Source of the DNA: Proteles cristata cristata
Lineage: Eukaryota > Chordata > Mammalia > Carnivora > Hyaenidae
Length of the DNA stretch: 64,000 nucleotides
NCBI GenBank assembly: GCA_017311185.1
Contig: JAESUZ010001712.1
Span: forward strand, 2,046,001-2,110,000
Direction: 5' to 3'
The notes beneath the pieces are model-generated. The model worked only from the letters and a program-made list of their open reading frames with translations, was not told the origin of the DNA and searched no databases. Positions 45,999 through 56,885 of this stretch are shown here, in pieces. How positions within the stretch are numbered: the stretch's first letter is position 1; each line of letters starts with the position of its first letter. The translations under genes were made by a program, and so were the position numbers.

Positions 45999-47528
45999 CC
46001 TCAATGAGACTGTAAAGTTACAGGTAGCCTCAAAGAAAAAAGATACAGTAAGATATATCATGCCAGCAGTACTCAAAAGAAAGCTGAAGTGATATTTAAT
46101 CTTGAAGTAGACAAACTTCAGAGCAAAGAAAGTTACCAGAGACAAAAGGTTCAATTCACTTTGAAGACACAGCAAACCTAAATATATATAGACCTGACAA
46201 AAGAACTTCATAATGTATGAAGCAAAAAATGACAGAACCATAAAGAGAAACCGAGAAACCCATGATTATACTGAGAGATTTCAATACTCCACTCTCAGGA
46301 GTGGATGGACTAAAGACACCAAAAATAACCAAGTATAAAAAACTGATTAGCATCAACCAACTGCAAATATTTGACTTTTACCGAACACTCTACCCAACAA
46401 CATGAAACATTCACCAAGACAGGCTGTATCTGTCCTAAAACACAGACATAAAATAAAAACTAACATTTTGAAGAAGCAGAAACATACAAGGATGTTGACT
46501 AGTCATAATGGAATTAAACTTAAAGTCAGTAATAAAAAAAAAGGTAACAGGTAAATCTATAACCATTTGCAAATTAAAACTACATACTACAAAAAAAAAA
46601 ATAAAAACAACAAAAATCATAAGTCAAAGAAGAAACGTCAAGGGAAATTAGAAGATATTTTTAACTGAACGCAAATTTTACATTATACCAAGATTTATGG
46701 AATTCAGTGTTTAAAGGGATATTCAGAGCATCACATGCTTGTACTAGAAAAGAAGGTCTCAGATTAATAACCCAAGCCTCCACCTTAAAAAAGTAGAAAA
46801 AGAGCACAAAATAAACCCAAAACAAGCAGAATTAAATAATGAAGAGCAAAACCAATAAAACTGAAAACAAAGAAAGCAATCAATAAAACCAAAATGCTGG
46901 TTCTTTTGGTGGGAGGGGGAGAGACAATAAAATGGATAAACCTCTGGCAAGACTGACAAACATGATGAGAGAGGGAGAGAAAGAGAAAAAGAGAAGACAA
47001 GATTATCAATACCAAGAATAAAGAGAGCACTACAGACCTCACAGACATTTGAAGGATAACAATATACAAAACTCAATGTCCCTCCATGCAACAATGTGGG
47101 TGAAATAAATCGATTCTTCAGAAATTACAAATTACCAAACCACCTAAGATGAAAATAGCCAGAGAAGTCCTGTAACTATTTAAAAAATTGATTTTGAGCC
47201 TAATAAAACAAAACAAGCAAGCAAACAAAACAAAAAACAAAAAACATACCAAAAAAACTTCCAAGGAAGAAATTTCTTTGCTCAGGTGGTTTCACTGGCA
47301 AATGCTATCCAACATTTAAAGAAATAATGCCAACTCAGCACTATCTCTTGCAGAAAATAAGCACCAACACTTCAACACATTTTGACACTGTATTATCCCA
47401 TTAACAAAACCAAAGGCAGCATACATACAAAAACCAGACCCACCTCTCTCATGAACAAAGACACAGTAAGTCATCAACAAAACTATTAGCAAATTGATGC
47501 AAGCAATATATCAAAATGAAACACCACA

Positions 47529-47734
47529 GGGGTGACAGGGTGGCTCAGTTGACTGGTTAAGCGATCAACTCTTGATTTCAGCTCAGGTCATGATCTCACA
47601 GCTGATTAGCTTGAGCCCCACATCAAGCACACAATGCAGAGCCTGCTTGTAATTCTCTTTCTGCCCCTTCTGTGCTCATGCTTGCGCGCATGCTCTCTCT
47701 CTCTCTCAAAATAGGTAAAATAAACTCTTAAAAT
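47529..47734 (+). mobile_element. CAN SINE nested in L1, perfect TSD
   Basis: ggggtgacagggtggctcag head, tail aaaataggtaaaataaactc. Exact 15-bp duplication aaatgaaacaccaca at 47514-47528 and 47735-47749. Confidence 0.97.
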
Positions 47735-48192
47735 AAATGAAACACCACAAACAAGTGGAGTTTATTACAGGAATGCAAAACTGGTTCAGTATTTGAAAAT
47801 CAATGTAATCCATAGTAGTAACAGCCTTAAAAAGCTTTATGATTATATCTATTTATACGGAAAAGGCATCTGACACAATCCAACACTCATTCATTATAAA
47901 GACTGTCAACAAAATAGGAATAGAAGAAAACATCCTCCACTTGATAAAGAAGAACTACACAACATCTAAAGCTAACTTTTAACTTAATGGTCAAAAAGTG
48001 AGTATTTTATCACCAAGACTGAGGAAAAATCCAAGGATGTCTACTTTCATTGAAAGTCCTAGGCAATGTAACAGACATGAAAAGGGAAGAAAAGGCATAA
48101 AGATTGGAAAAGAAGTGTAACCATGCATTGCAATGACATTATTGTTTAAGTAGAGTATTTCAAGCAATCTATTAAAACATACACAACTTTTA

Positions 48193-48476
48193 TGCACGTA
48201 TAGGAGGATTAGGAGGAATTTAACAGAGGACCAAGGGGGAGAAGAAGGGCGGAAATGGTGGGGGAAAGGGAGAGAGGCAAACCATGAGAGACTCTTGAAT
48301 GCTGACAGAAACTGAGGACTGATGGATGTGGGGGGGAGGAGGGATGGGCATGGAGGAGGACACTTGTGGGGATGAGCACTGGGTGTTACGTGGAAACTAA
48401 TTTGACAATAAACTATTTGTAAAAAAAAAAAACAAATGGTCCATGGAAGAAATGATTAAAAAAAAACAAAAAAAAC
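48193..48476 (+). mobile_element. Young felid L1 3' end with 3' transduction, perfect TSD
   Basis: A 5'-truncated L1 3' UTR (48193-48420, nearly the same as 4913-5146) ends with aataaactatttgt and A12 (48421-48432). It is followed by 25 bp of non-L1 sequence (48433-48457) and a second A-rich tail (48458-48475). The exact 15-bp duplication catacacaactttta lies at 48178-48192 and 48477-48491, so both tails and the 25 bp arrived together. Confidence 0.94.
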
Positions 48477-48633
48477 CATACACAACTTTTAGAACTAGTC
48501 ATTTGGCAGTGTCACAAAATTTTAAGGTCAATATGCAAATTAAGCAGTTTTTTTTTTCACATATTAAAACAAATAAATAGAAGCCAAAACTTAAAAACAA
48601 AACCAAAAAAACCAACAACAAAAACCGTAGCCT

Positions 48634-48790
48634 TGGTGTGCCTGGGTGGCTCAGTCAGTTAAGCATCAAACTCTTGATTTCGGCTCAGGTCATGATCTCA
48701 TGGTTTGTGGGATCAAGCATGCAACTCTTGGTCATGAGGTTGTGAGTTCAAGACCACATTGGGCATACAGATTGATTATATTTATAAATA
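48634..48790 (+). mobile_element. Chimeric CAN SINE (long-form 5' half, short-form 3' half)
   Basis: gtgtgcctgggtggctcagt to tggtttgtgggatcaagc is long-form. It then switches to catgcaactcttggtcatga, gttgtgagttcaagaccaca and cagattgattatatttataa, the short form. The second part has its own B-box, so the unit has two. Confidence 0.8.
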
Positions 48791-48880
48791 TAATACATAA
48801 CAGGTATTATATATTTAAATACAGTGGAAATCCCACTTTTTTTTTAAATATACATCAATTTTTTAAAAATACATCAATAA

Positions 48881-49100
48881 GGGGCAACTGGGTGGCTCAG
48901 ATGGTTAAACATCCAACTTCGGCTGGGCTCATCATCTCCCAGTTCACAAGTTCAAGCCCTGCATTGGGCTCTGTGCTGACAGCTCAGAGCCTGAAGCCCG
49001 CTTCAGATTCTGTGTCTCCCTCTCTCTCTGCCCCTCCCCTGCTTGCACTCGGTCTCTGCCTCTCTCAAAAATAAAACAAACATTTAAAAAATTAAAGTAA
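48881..49100 (+). mobile_element. CAN SINE, with diverged TSD
   Basis: ggggcaactgggtggctcag head, tail aaaaataaaacaaacattta. Flanks aatacatcaataa and aatatatcaataa. Confidence 0.95.
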
Positions 49101-49104
49101 AATA

Positions 49105-49823
49105 TATCAATAAATAACAAGCACTGGCAAGGATATGCAACACTTGAATAATACCAGTAGAAACGTAAAGTGGTGTAGCCGCTACAGAATATAGTGTGTC
49201 AGTTCCTCAAAAAATTAAACACACAAAATATTTAAAACAAAACAAAACAAACAAACAAAAAGACTTCAAAAAAAATAAACACACAACTGCTTTATCATCC
49301 AGCAATTCTACTTCAGGGTATACACACACACACCAAAAACTAAAAGCAAGGTCTCAAAGAGATATATGTGAACACCTAAGTTCACAGCAGCATTACTCAA
49401 AACAGTCCACAAGTGGAAGCAACACAAGTATCCATCAAGAGATCAAAGAATAAAACATGGTATATACATACAACAGAATGTTATTTAGACTTCAAAAGGA
49501 AATTCTGACACATTCTGCAACCTGGATGAACCTTGAATGCACACTAAGTAAAATAAGCCAGTCCAGAGAAGGTTCTATTGTATGGTTCCACTCAAGTGAG
49601 GTATCTAGCTAGAGTAGTCAAATTGACAGAAAAAAAGGTGGTTGCCAGAGGCTAGGGGAAAGGAAAAGTGGGAGTTGTTTAATGGGTGTAGGGTTTTAGT
49701 TTCCAAGATAAAACAGCTCTGGAGACTGGCTGCACAACAATGTAGATATACTTAACACTACTGAACTATATACTTAGAAATGGTTAATATCATTAATCTT
49801 ATGTGTATTTTACTACCATTAAA
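49105..49823 (+). mobile_element. Old L1 ORF2 end and 3' UTR
   Basis: gtcagttcctcaaaaaatta, tccagcaattctacttcagg, gcagcattactcaaaacagt, tcaagtgaggtatctagcta and ggtggttgccagaggctagg, ending actaccattaaa. It is more complete than most old copies here. Confidence 0.85.
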
Positions 49824-49925
49824 GCAGCCTAGATCCTACTTCAGATTCTGTGTCTCTACCTCTCTTTGCCCAACCCCCACTCGTGCTCTGTGTCTGTCAA
49901 AAATAAACATTGAAAAGCCTTTTTC
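49824..49925 (+). mobile_element. CAN SINE, 3' half only
   Basis: cttcagattctgtgtctcta through tgtcaaaaataaacattgaa lacks the tRNA-like head. Its tail is the target of the next SINE. Confidence 0.85.
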
Positions 49926-49926
49926 A

Positions 49927-50140
49927 GGGGCGCCTGGGTGGCTTAGTCGGTTAAGCGTCCGACTTTCGCTTAGGTCACGATCTCACGATTCGTGGGTTCA
50001 AGCCCCGCGTCGGGCTCTGTGCTGTCAGCCAGCTCAGAGCCTGGAGCCTGTTTCAGTCTGTGACTCCCTCTCTCTCTGACCCTCCCCTGCTCACGCTGTC
50101 TCTCTCTCTCCTAGAAACAACAACAACAAAAAATTTTTTT
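49927..50140 (+). mobile_element. CAN SINE, young subfamily
   Basis: ggggcgcctgggtggcttag head, actttcgcttaggtcacg, cagtctgtgactcc, cctagaaacaacaac tail. It has gctgtcagccagctcag, a variant of the diagnostic site. tttttcag flanks both sides. Confidence 0.95.
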
Positions 50141-50347
50141 TTTTTCAGAAAAAAATTAAAAACCATATACAATGACACAACCCTCCCCATCCTGCAAATT
50201 TAAATACGTAAATATGACTCTCACAAAAAACATATAGGACCTGACTGCTCCTAGCAGGATTTTTGTGTAGATTTATATAGACTTCCTTGTTCTAAAATAC
50301 ATATGTAAAGGCAAAGTAACTAGCACTACTACAATTTTGAAAAAGAA

Positions 50348-50540
50348 GAGACACACCTGAGTGGCTCAGTCAGGCAACCAACTCTTGATCTCATGTCCAT
50401 GGGCTGGAGTCCCACACATCAGGCTCTGAGCTGACTGCTACTGCTTGTGATTTTCTCTCCCTCTCAGCCCCTCCCCTGCTCATTCATTTTCTGTTTCTCT
50501 CCCTCTCAAAATAAATAAATATTTTTAAAAAATTAACACA
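50348..50540 (+). mobile_element. CAN SINE
   Basis: gagacacacctgagtggctc head with a short deletion before the B-box, tail caaaataaataaatattttt. Confidence 0.9.
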
Positions 50541-50740
50541 AGGGGCTCCTGGATGGTTCAGTAGGTTAAGTGTCTCGCTCTTCACTTTGGCTCGGGTCAT
50601 GATCTTAGTTTGTGAGCTTGAGCCCCACATCAGGCACTGTGCTGACAGCATGGAGCCTGCCTGGGATTCTCTTTCTCTCTCTACCCCTTCCTTGCTCTTT
50701 CTCTCAAAATACACAAACATTTAAAAAGTAAAAAATTAAA
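50541..50740 (+). mobile_element. CAN SINE
   Basis: ggggctcctggatggttcag head, tail caaaatacacaaacattta. aattaacacaa and aattaactcaa flank it. Confidence 0.93.
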
Positions 50741-51095
50741 ATAAAAAATTAACTCAAAATGCATCATAAATGTAAATGTAAAACTTAAGACTATAAAACT
50801 TTACCACAGGAGAAATTCTTAACCTGGATTTAGGCAAAGAGTTTTTAGACAAGACACCATTAAAAAAAGAGGTGGTAAAAATCAGTAAGTTGGACTTCAT
50901 TAAAATTTTAAACTTTTGTTGATAAAACAACAGCGAGAGAATGTTCAATTACTAGGAGAAAATATCTTCAAATCATATATTTGACTATGGATTTTTATCC
51001 ATAATATATGAAAAACTCTGAACACCCAATGATAAAACAACCCAACTTAATAGTTAAAACTTAACCAGACATTTCAAAGACAATATCCAGAAGGT
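50741..51095 (+). mobile_element. Old L1 ORF2 fragment
   Basis: gaaattcttaacctggattt, ggacttcattaaaatttta, gaaaatatcttcaaatcata and ttatccataatatatgaaaa match L1 ORF2. Confidence 0.75.
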
Positions 51096-51118
51096 AGGAA
51101 GTTGTAGGCTAAACAGGG

Positions 51119-51185
51119 GGCTCAAACTCACAAACCTGGGATCAAGAGTCACATGCTCTACTCGCTCAGCCAGCCAGGTACCCCT
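51119..51185 (-). mobile_element. Short-form CAN SINE fragment, minus strand
   Basis: gctcaaactcacaaacctgg to gctcagccagccaggtaccc; the tail end is missing. Confidence 0.82.
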
Positions 51186-51287
51186 GATCCACTACAGTTT
51201 ATATCATGGCATCAAGAGACCCAAATTCACATTTGATTCAGGTCAACTGCAGTATGTTTAATTACCTTTGTAAGAAGTGAAAACCTA

Positions 51288-51509
51288 GGGGCGCCTGGAT
51301 GGCTCAGTCGGTTGAGCGTCTGGCTTCGGCTCAGGTCATGATCTCACAGTTCATGAGTAGGAGCCCTGCATCGTGCTCTGTGCTGACAGCTAGCTCAGAG
51401 CCTGGAGCCTGTTTCAGATTTTGTATCTCCCTCTCTCTCCGACCCTCCCCTGCTCATGCTGTCTGTTTGTCTCTCTCAGAAATAAAAACATAAATAAAAT
51501 TTTTTTAAA
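51288..51509 (+). mobile_element. CAN SINE, intermediate subfamily
   Basis: ggggcgcctggatggctcag head, gacagctagctcagag variant, tail gaaataaaaacataaataaa. gtgaaaaccta flanks both sides. Confidence 0.95.
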
Positions 51510-52019
51510 AGGTGAAAACCTAAATGTGGTAAATTAACGTGGTAAATTACTTAAGTAAAAACTTACAATTTTGGTTTGTTTAAACATATTTCTGTGTTTT
51601 CACCAAGAGTAATTAAACCGAAAGCTGAGGAAAAGAGAATGCGAGGGGAAGAAGCTCTGTGGCATTTCCTGAATTGTACCCTTTACAGTAAACCACTAAT
51701 AGTACAGAGAAAGCAAGAGGAGAAGAAAGGTTAGGAAGGGGAGGGGGCCCAGTGCTGTACAGGACACTGATATGTGGCTTCTAACAGCTTTCATCTCACC
51801 ACACATCATTTCTTAACATGTCTTTTTTCAACTCATGCTATCTGGTAACCTATTTGGTTTATGAATGCTTCCTTCACAATCACCTGAATACATGTCTAGA
51901 ATAAATTATATGGTTATCGTTAGACTTCTTATTCTACCATTCTTCTAAAACTTTTGTGTCAAGCGATGCCAAGCACAGAGGACCCAACAGTCTCCTGTGG
52001 CATAGTAAGAAATATACAT

Positions 52020-52215
52020 GGGGGTGCCAGAGTGGCTCAGTCCGTTAAGCATCTGACTCTTGATTTCAGCTGGGGTCATGATCTCACAGTAAGTGAGACC
52101 AAGCCCTGCATCTGGCTGCGAGCATGGAGCCTGCTTGTGATTCTGTTTCTCTTCTCTGCCTCTCCCCTGCTCATGTGCACTCACCCTCTCTCTCAAAATA
52201 AATTAAAAAAAAATA
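52020..52215 (+). mobile_element. CAN SINE
   Basis: gggggtgccagagtggctca head, tail caaaataaattaaaaaaaa and short (AC)n. Confidence 0.93.
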
Positions 52216-52229
52216 CACACACACAATTT

Positions 52230-52962
52230 TGTCCCTGGTTCTTGACACAGCTCCTAAATCCCTTAGTGTTTCCTAAATGATAAGAGTGATAAAAGTGTCT
52301 TTTGTTCTGATGAGGCAACTCTTGGTGGACGCCTAGACAGCTTGAGGATGGGGGCTGGTCGTCACCAGAGACACCAAGGCATGATCGGATTGTTACAACT
52401 TATAAGCCCCACTTCCCAAGCACTGCCAAGAAGAGAAGTGCTAGAGCCTGAATCATAGCCTGAATAATTAACTCAATCAATCATGCCCATGTAATGATGC
52501 CTCCATAAAACCCAATAAGAATGGGTTCCAGGAGCTTCTGGATTGGTGAACACATGGAGACGCAGAAAGAATGGCATGGAAGCTCTGCAACCCTTTCCTC
52601 TTACGTTGCCCTCGGCATTTCTTCTTAGCTGTTCTTCAGCTGTATCTTTTATAATAAACTGGTAATAGTAAGTCGAGTGCTTTCCTGAGTTCTGTGAACC
52701 ATTAATTTGTAATCACTCAGGCATAAGTGTAAGCAGTCTGGGCATCCTGTTTCACCACTGGTAGTGGAGGCTGCCCTATGAGATGAATCCCTTAGCCTGG
52801 AGTTGTAGCAGACTTCACTGGTGTTGAGGAGCTGGGAGAAGTGGTTATTGGAAGAGACACCATGTATCTGGTATAAGAAGTGTTCTAAGTAGTTATGACA
52901 CAGATCCCCCTCTCTCAGCATTCTTAAGCTGACAAACCGCTTAGCTGACATTTAGGGTACCA
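52230..52962 (+). mobile_element. ERV class I-like LTR, second copy of the 43.4-kb family
   Basis: tgcctccataaaacccaata (TATA-like), ccaggagcttctggattggt, cagctgtatcttttataata and aataaactggtaatagtaag (poly(A) region), ctgagttctgtgaaccatta, and ctatgagatgaatccctta follow the same order as 43408-44950 without SINE interruption. No retroviral genes are seen beside it, so it looks like a solitary LTR. Confidence 0.7.
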
Positions 52963-53856
52963 CCTGGCACAGAAAACAGCAAGGATATGGGTATTTTGAG
53001 GGCTCCTGAGAGTTTAGAACATAAAGAACTATCAATCCCATGCAGAAAAAGATGATAGTTTTTAAACAGGCTTTGTAAAAGTTACTTTTGTTTATTTAGC
53101 TGTTTGGTCATGAAGCACTAAAGTTTGGGTAACTATTGCCTTAGCTCCTACCCTAAGTAGTTAACTTCTTTTCCTCTCAGTCTTTATTCATAGGATCACA
53201 CTTATTCCTAATTGCCAATCTGAACTGTGAAGCAGTATGGTAATTATGTAGAAAGCTCTGTCTGAAACCCAAATGAAAGAGATTTATTTACTAATTATTC
53301 CTTCTTGGATCTGCCAGGACTGCAAGTGAATAGTACTGAAACCAAAGACTCTCTTCACGACCTTTCCTGTGTACAACCGTGAACGATCTGTTTGTGGTTG
53401 TTGGTAGTTTAACAGGATTGAAACAGAAAAGATCAATTGTTTTCATCTGAAGAGTTACAGGACTCATTTGCAGATTATGAAACTGAAAGAACAACTTCAC
53501 AACTTGGCACTAACACTGAATCCTAAAATTAGCGCTCAGGCACTTCTAAAGATAGCTTTAAAGCTTGAGAACACAACACAGGAGCCCTCACGGTCAGACC
53601 TCAGAGAGTGGTTGTACCTACATTCCATTTTCTCCATTCATACATGGTAAGATGCTTTATAACGGCTGACTTAGGACTTTACAGGGTGGTGGCCATTGGT
53701 ACAGGAAAGAACACCAAAGGAAGCACTGGGGAGTGGGAAGGGACAGGAGACTATGGACACCTAGTGTACCTGTGGGGAGAAAGCAAACAGGGGAGAGAAC
53801 AAGAGTGACCTCAAGGCCAAGCCCATGAGACCTAAGCAGTATAAAATTCACAGAGA
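52963..53856. other. IGF2BP3: Intron 3, no recognised element
   Basis: Unique sequence. A GC-richer block at 53690-53840 has no recognisable product. Confidence 0.5.
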
Positions 53857-54056
53857 GGGGTGCCTGGTGGCTCAGTCAGTTAAGCATCCGGCTTCAGCTC
53901 AGGTCATGATCTCATAGTTCATGGGTTCAAGACCCACGTCAGGCTCTGTGCAGACAGCTCAGAGCCTAGAGCCTGCTTCAAATTCTGTGTCTGTCTCTCT
54001 CTCTCTCTCTCAGAAATAAACAAAACATTAAAAACATTTTTTAATTAAAAATTAAA
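53857..54056 (+). mobile_element. CAN SINE, with TSD
   Basis: ggggtgcctggtggctcagt head, tail gaaataaacaaaacattaaa. aaaattcacagaga and aaaattcagagaaa flank it. Confidence 0.95.
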
Positions 54057-54268
54057 AAAATAAAATTCAGAGAAAGCAAGGAAATGATTTGAGAGGAAAA
54101 GAAACTCAGTTTTAGACACTTTAAATTCAAAGGATCTTCCAGGGTCTGTTTGCTTCCAAGCAAGAAGTAAAAAAAAACAAAACAAAAACCCAGGTAGAAA
54201 CCAATAGAATTTCTAAGAAACAACAAGAGTAAATCAGAGAAATGTTCACATTTAGGAATGGAAAAACA

Positions 54269-54490
54269 GGAGCGCCTGGATGGCTCAGTTGGCTAAGCTT
54301 CCAACTTCTGCTCAGGTCATAATCTCACGGTTTGTAGGTTCGAGCCCCATTGGGCTCTGTGCTGACAGCTCAGAGCCTGGAGCCTATTTCAGATTCTTTG
54401 TCATTCACTCTCTCTCTGACCCTCCCCTGCTCATGCTGTCTCTCTCTCTCAGAAATATAAATAAAACATTTAAAAAAAATTTTTTTTAAA
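54269..54490 (+). mobile_element. CAN SINE, with TSD
   Basis: ggagcgcctggatggctcag head, tail aaatataaataaaacattta. ggaatggaaaaaca at 54255-54268 and 54492-54505. Confidence 0.96.
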
Positions 54491-55460
54491 GGGAATGGAA
54501 AAACATATGTCAGGGCACAGAACAGTGGCTAAAACCTTCAGGGAAAGGAACTGAGAGTACAAATGTTGCAAACCAAATGATCAATCAAGCAAGGCCAGTG
54601 AATCTGGTCCCAAGAGGGGCATGATCATTCTGTGGACTCTCAACATCATATTCCAAGGAACCAGGCTCCTGAGAGAAAGGAATGATTCCAGTCCTCGGAG
54701 CAGAAAACATACAAAATAAACCAGGGTCTTCTTGAACCCCCAACTCAAGGAAGACTATGGAGATAGTATCGAAAGGACACTGGCATAGTGTCGAAGCATT
54801 TGCAAGTCTATCAAGACTAGAACAATGTGAGTATCCATATGAAAGAGTCCAATAATTTTGAAACCCAAATATGTTTAAACCCATGAGCTTATAATTATAC
54901 ACATAAAAACTCATTGGTAAAAACAAAAACCCTCAGTGGTCATCCTTGTGGGATGCCAGGACACCCACATTTTATAAGATAGAAAATAAATGAAAGGACT
55001 AAGCATTTTTCCTGTCTGTTTTAAGCATTTTTCCTGTCTGTCTTATAAGGACTTTACATCAGGGTGGTCAAGTAACTGGTGAGAACAAGTCTACAAAAGC
55101 ATTCCAGTAAATAAATGACAAAATCATAGAATTAAAATATCACCATCCGACGACCACACAATAATGAATCTAAGCAACAATCAATGGCATGTCACATCAT
55201 AGAGACAGACATTATGTACCTCCTAATGGAAGAATACATAACCACCTATTATGCCTAATAGGTGTTTTGTACAAACAAAAAAACTGAACTTACGTCTAAT
55301 CCAAGTCCACAAGGGTCAGAGGAATGGGGTAAGGGATCACACATGGATGTGGTTCAGCGAAATAAAAATGTGTAACATTCTGAACTTCAACAAATACACA
55401 ACACCAAAAAAGGGGAGAGGGAGGTCCTACTGATTAAATGCCTTAAAAAAGATTTTGTTT
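54491..55460. other. IGF2BP3: Intron 3, no recognised repeat family
   Basis: Unique apart from the short tandem duplication at 55001-55042. Confidence 0.5.
55001..55042. repeat. Two-copy tandem duplication, 22-bp unit
   Basis: aagcatttttcctgtctgtt plus tt is followed directly by aagcatttttcctgtctgtc. Confidence 0.93.
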
Positions 55461-55690
55461 AGGGGTGACTGGGTGGCTCAGGTGCTTAAGTGTCCAACTT
55501 CGGCTCAGGTCATGATCTCACAGTCTGTGAGTTCGAGCCCCACATCGGGCTCTATGCTGACAGCTCAGAGCCTGGACCCTGCTTCAGATTCTGTGTCTCC
55601 CTCTCCTTCTGTCCCTCTCCCACTGGCACGCGTGCGCACGTGCTCTCTCTCTCTCTCTCAGAAATAAACATTTAAAAAATTTTTTTTTAA
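55461..55690 (+). mobile_element. CAN SINE
   Basis: aggggtgactgggtggctca head, body containing the CpG palindromes gcacgcgtgc and gcacgtgc, tail gaaataaacatttaaaaaat. Confidence 0.94.
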
Positions 55691-55698
55691 ATCTTGTT

Positions 55699-55897
55699 TG
55701 GGGCATTTGGGTGGCTTAGTCAGTTAAGCATCTAACCCTTGGATTTTGGCTCAGAGCTCATCTCACAGCTCACAAGTTTGAGTCCCATGTCGGGCTCTGT
55801 GCTAACGGCAAAACCTGCTTGGGATTCTGTCTCCCTCTCTGTCTCTCTGTCGATCTCTCTCAAAAATAAACAAACGTTTAAAAGAAAAAAAAAAAAG
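55699..55897 (+). mobile_element. CAN SINE
   Basis: ggggcatttgggtggcttag head, tail aaaaataaacaaacgttta. It follows the previous SINE by 8 bp. Confidence 0.93.
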
Positions 55898-56143
55898 GCC
55901 TTGCTTAGACCCTGATTCAAACAAAACCTTTTAGAAACTGACATAATCAAAGAAATATAAATGATTATAGTTGATATTTTAGTTACTATAAATTTAATAT
56001 GTGAATTTTTAAAAGACTCTCATAGGTTGAAATATGTATCCTCAAAACAATTATGATTAAGTATTAATTCCCAGTACCTCAGACTGTAACTGTATTTGGA
56101 GACCAGGTCTTTAATAGAGATCAAGTTAAAATGAGGTCATTAG

Positions 56144-56269
56144 GGGATACCTGGCTGGCTCAGACAGTAGAGCAGATGACTCTTGATCTCAGGGTCATGA
56201 GTTCATGCCCCCCACTGGGCAGAGCTTACTCAAAACTCAAAACTAAAGAGAACAAAAAAAAAAACAAAG
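56144..56269 (+). mobile_element. Short-form CAN SINE nested in LTR, perfect TSD
   Basis: ggggatacctggctggctca, gtagagcagatgactcttga, A-rich tail. Exact 12-bp duplication tgaggtcattag at 56132-56143 and 56270-56281. Confidence 0.95.
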
Positions 56270-56332
56270 TGAGGTCATTAGAGTGGATGCTAGTCCAATA
56301 GAACTGGTGTCCTTATAAAAAGGGGAAATTTG

Positions 56333-56535
56333 GGGATGCCTGGGTGGCTCAGTCACTTAAATCTCCAACTTCAGTTCAGGTCATCATCTCATGATTTGTG
56401 AGTTCGAGACACACATTAGGTTCTGCATGGACAGTCCAGAGCCTGCTGGAGATTTTCTCTCTCCCTCCCTCTCTGCCCCTGTCCTGCTTGCTCTTGCTCT
56501 CTCTCTCTCTCTCTCTTTCTCCCCAAATAAGCTTT
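56333..56535 (+). mobile_element. CAN SINE nested in LTR
   Basis: ggggatgcctgggtggctca head, long (CT)n at 56490-56518, tail ccaaataagcttttttta. gaaatttg and gaagtttg flank it. Confidence 0.93.
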
Positions 56536-56641
56536 TTTTAAAAAGAAGTTTGAACACAGACATACACACAGCGAGAACAGCACATGAAAACTGGAGTTTC
56601 ACAGCCACAAGCCAGGGAACTACTACAAGAGAGAAGCCTTG

Positions 56642-56885
56642 AGGGGCACCAGGGTGGCTCAGTCAGTTAAGCGTCCAACTTCGGCTCAGGTCATGATCTA
56701 TCTCCCGGTTTGTGGGTTCGAGACCCGCATTGGGTTCTGTGCAAGCAGCTCAAAGCCTGGAGCCTGTTTCAGATTCCGTGTCTGTCTGCCTCTGTCTCTG
56801 TCTCTCTCTGCTCCTCCCCCACTTATGCTCGGACTGTTTCAAAAATAAACAAAAACTATTAAAAATAAAAAAATAAAAAAATAAA
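56642..56885 (+). mobile_element. CAN SINE nested in LTR
   Basis: ggggcaccagggtggctcag head, (TGTC)n-like body, tail aaaaataaacaaaaactatt and (AAAAAT)n. Confidence 0.94.

Larger units (their letters stand above)
46000..48560 (+). mobile_element. Old L1 ORF2 (endonuclease to RT region), interrupted
   Basis: L1 ORF2 is recognisable at DNA level in order: ttccgagcaaag-like cttcagagcaaagaaagtta, gagatttcaatactccac, caagggaaattagaagatat, aaaatgctggttcttttg, cctctggcaagactgacaaa, caggtggtttcactggcaaa, ggcatctgacacaatccaac, and cttaatggtcaaaaagtgag. Interrupted by a SINE (47529-47734) and a young L1 3' end (48193-48476). Frames are broken everywhere, so no protein is made. Confidence 0.8.

Noticed and set aside
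48646..49074. Plus-strand open frame of 142 codons, the longest seen
   Set aside because: It runs through two SINEs and the sequence between them; SINE-derived reading frames recur all over the window.
55625..55645. CpG-rich palindromes gcacgcgtgc and gcacgtgc as a regulatory site
   Set aside because: They lie within a SINE body and are probably chance variants of its (CT/GC) segment; no CpG island surrounds them.
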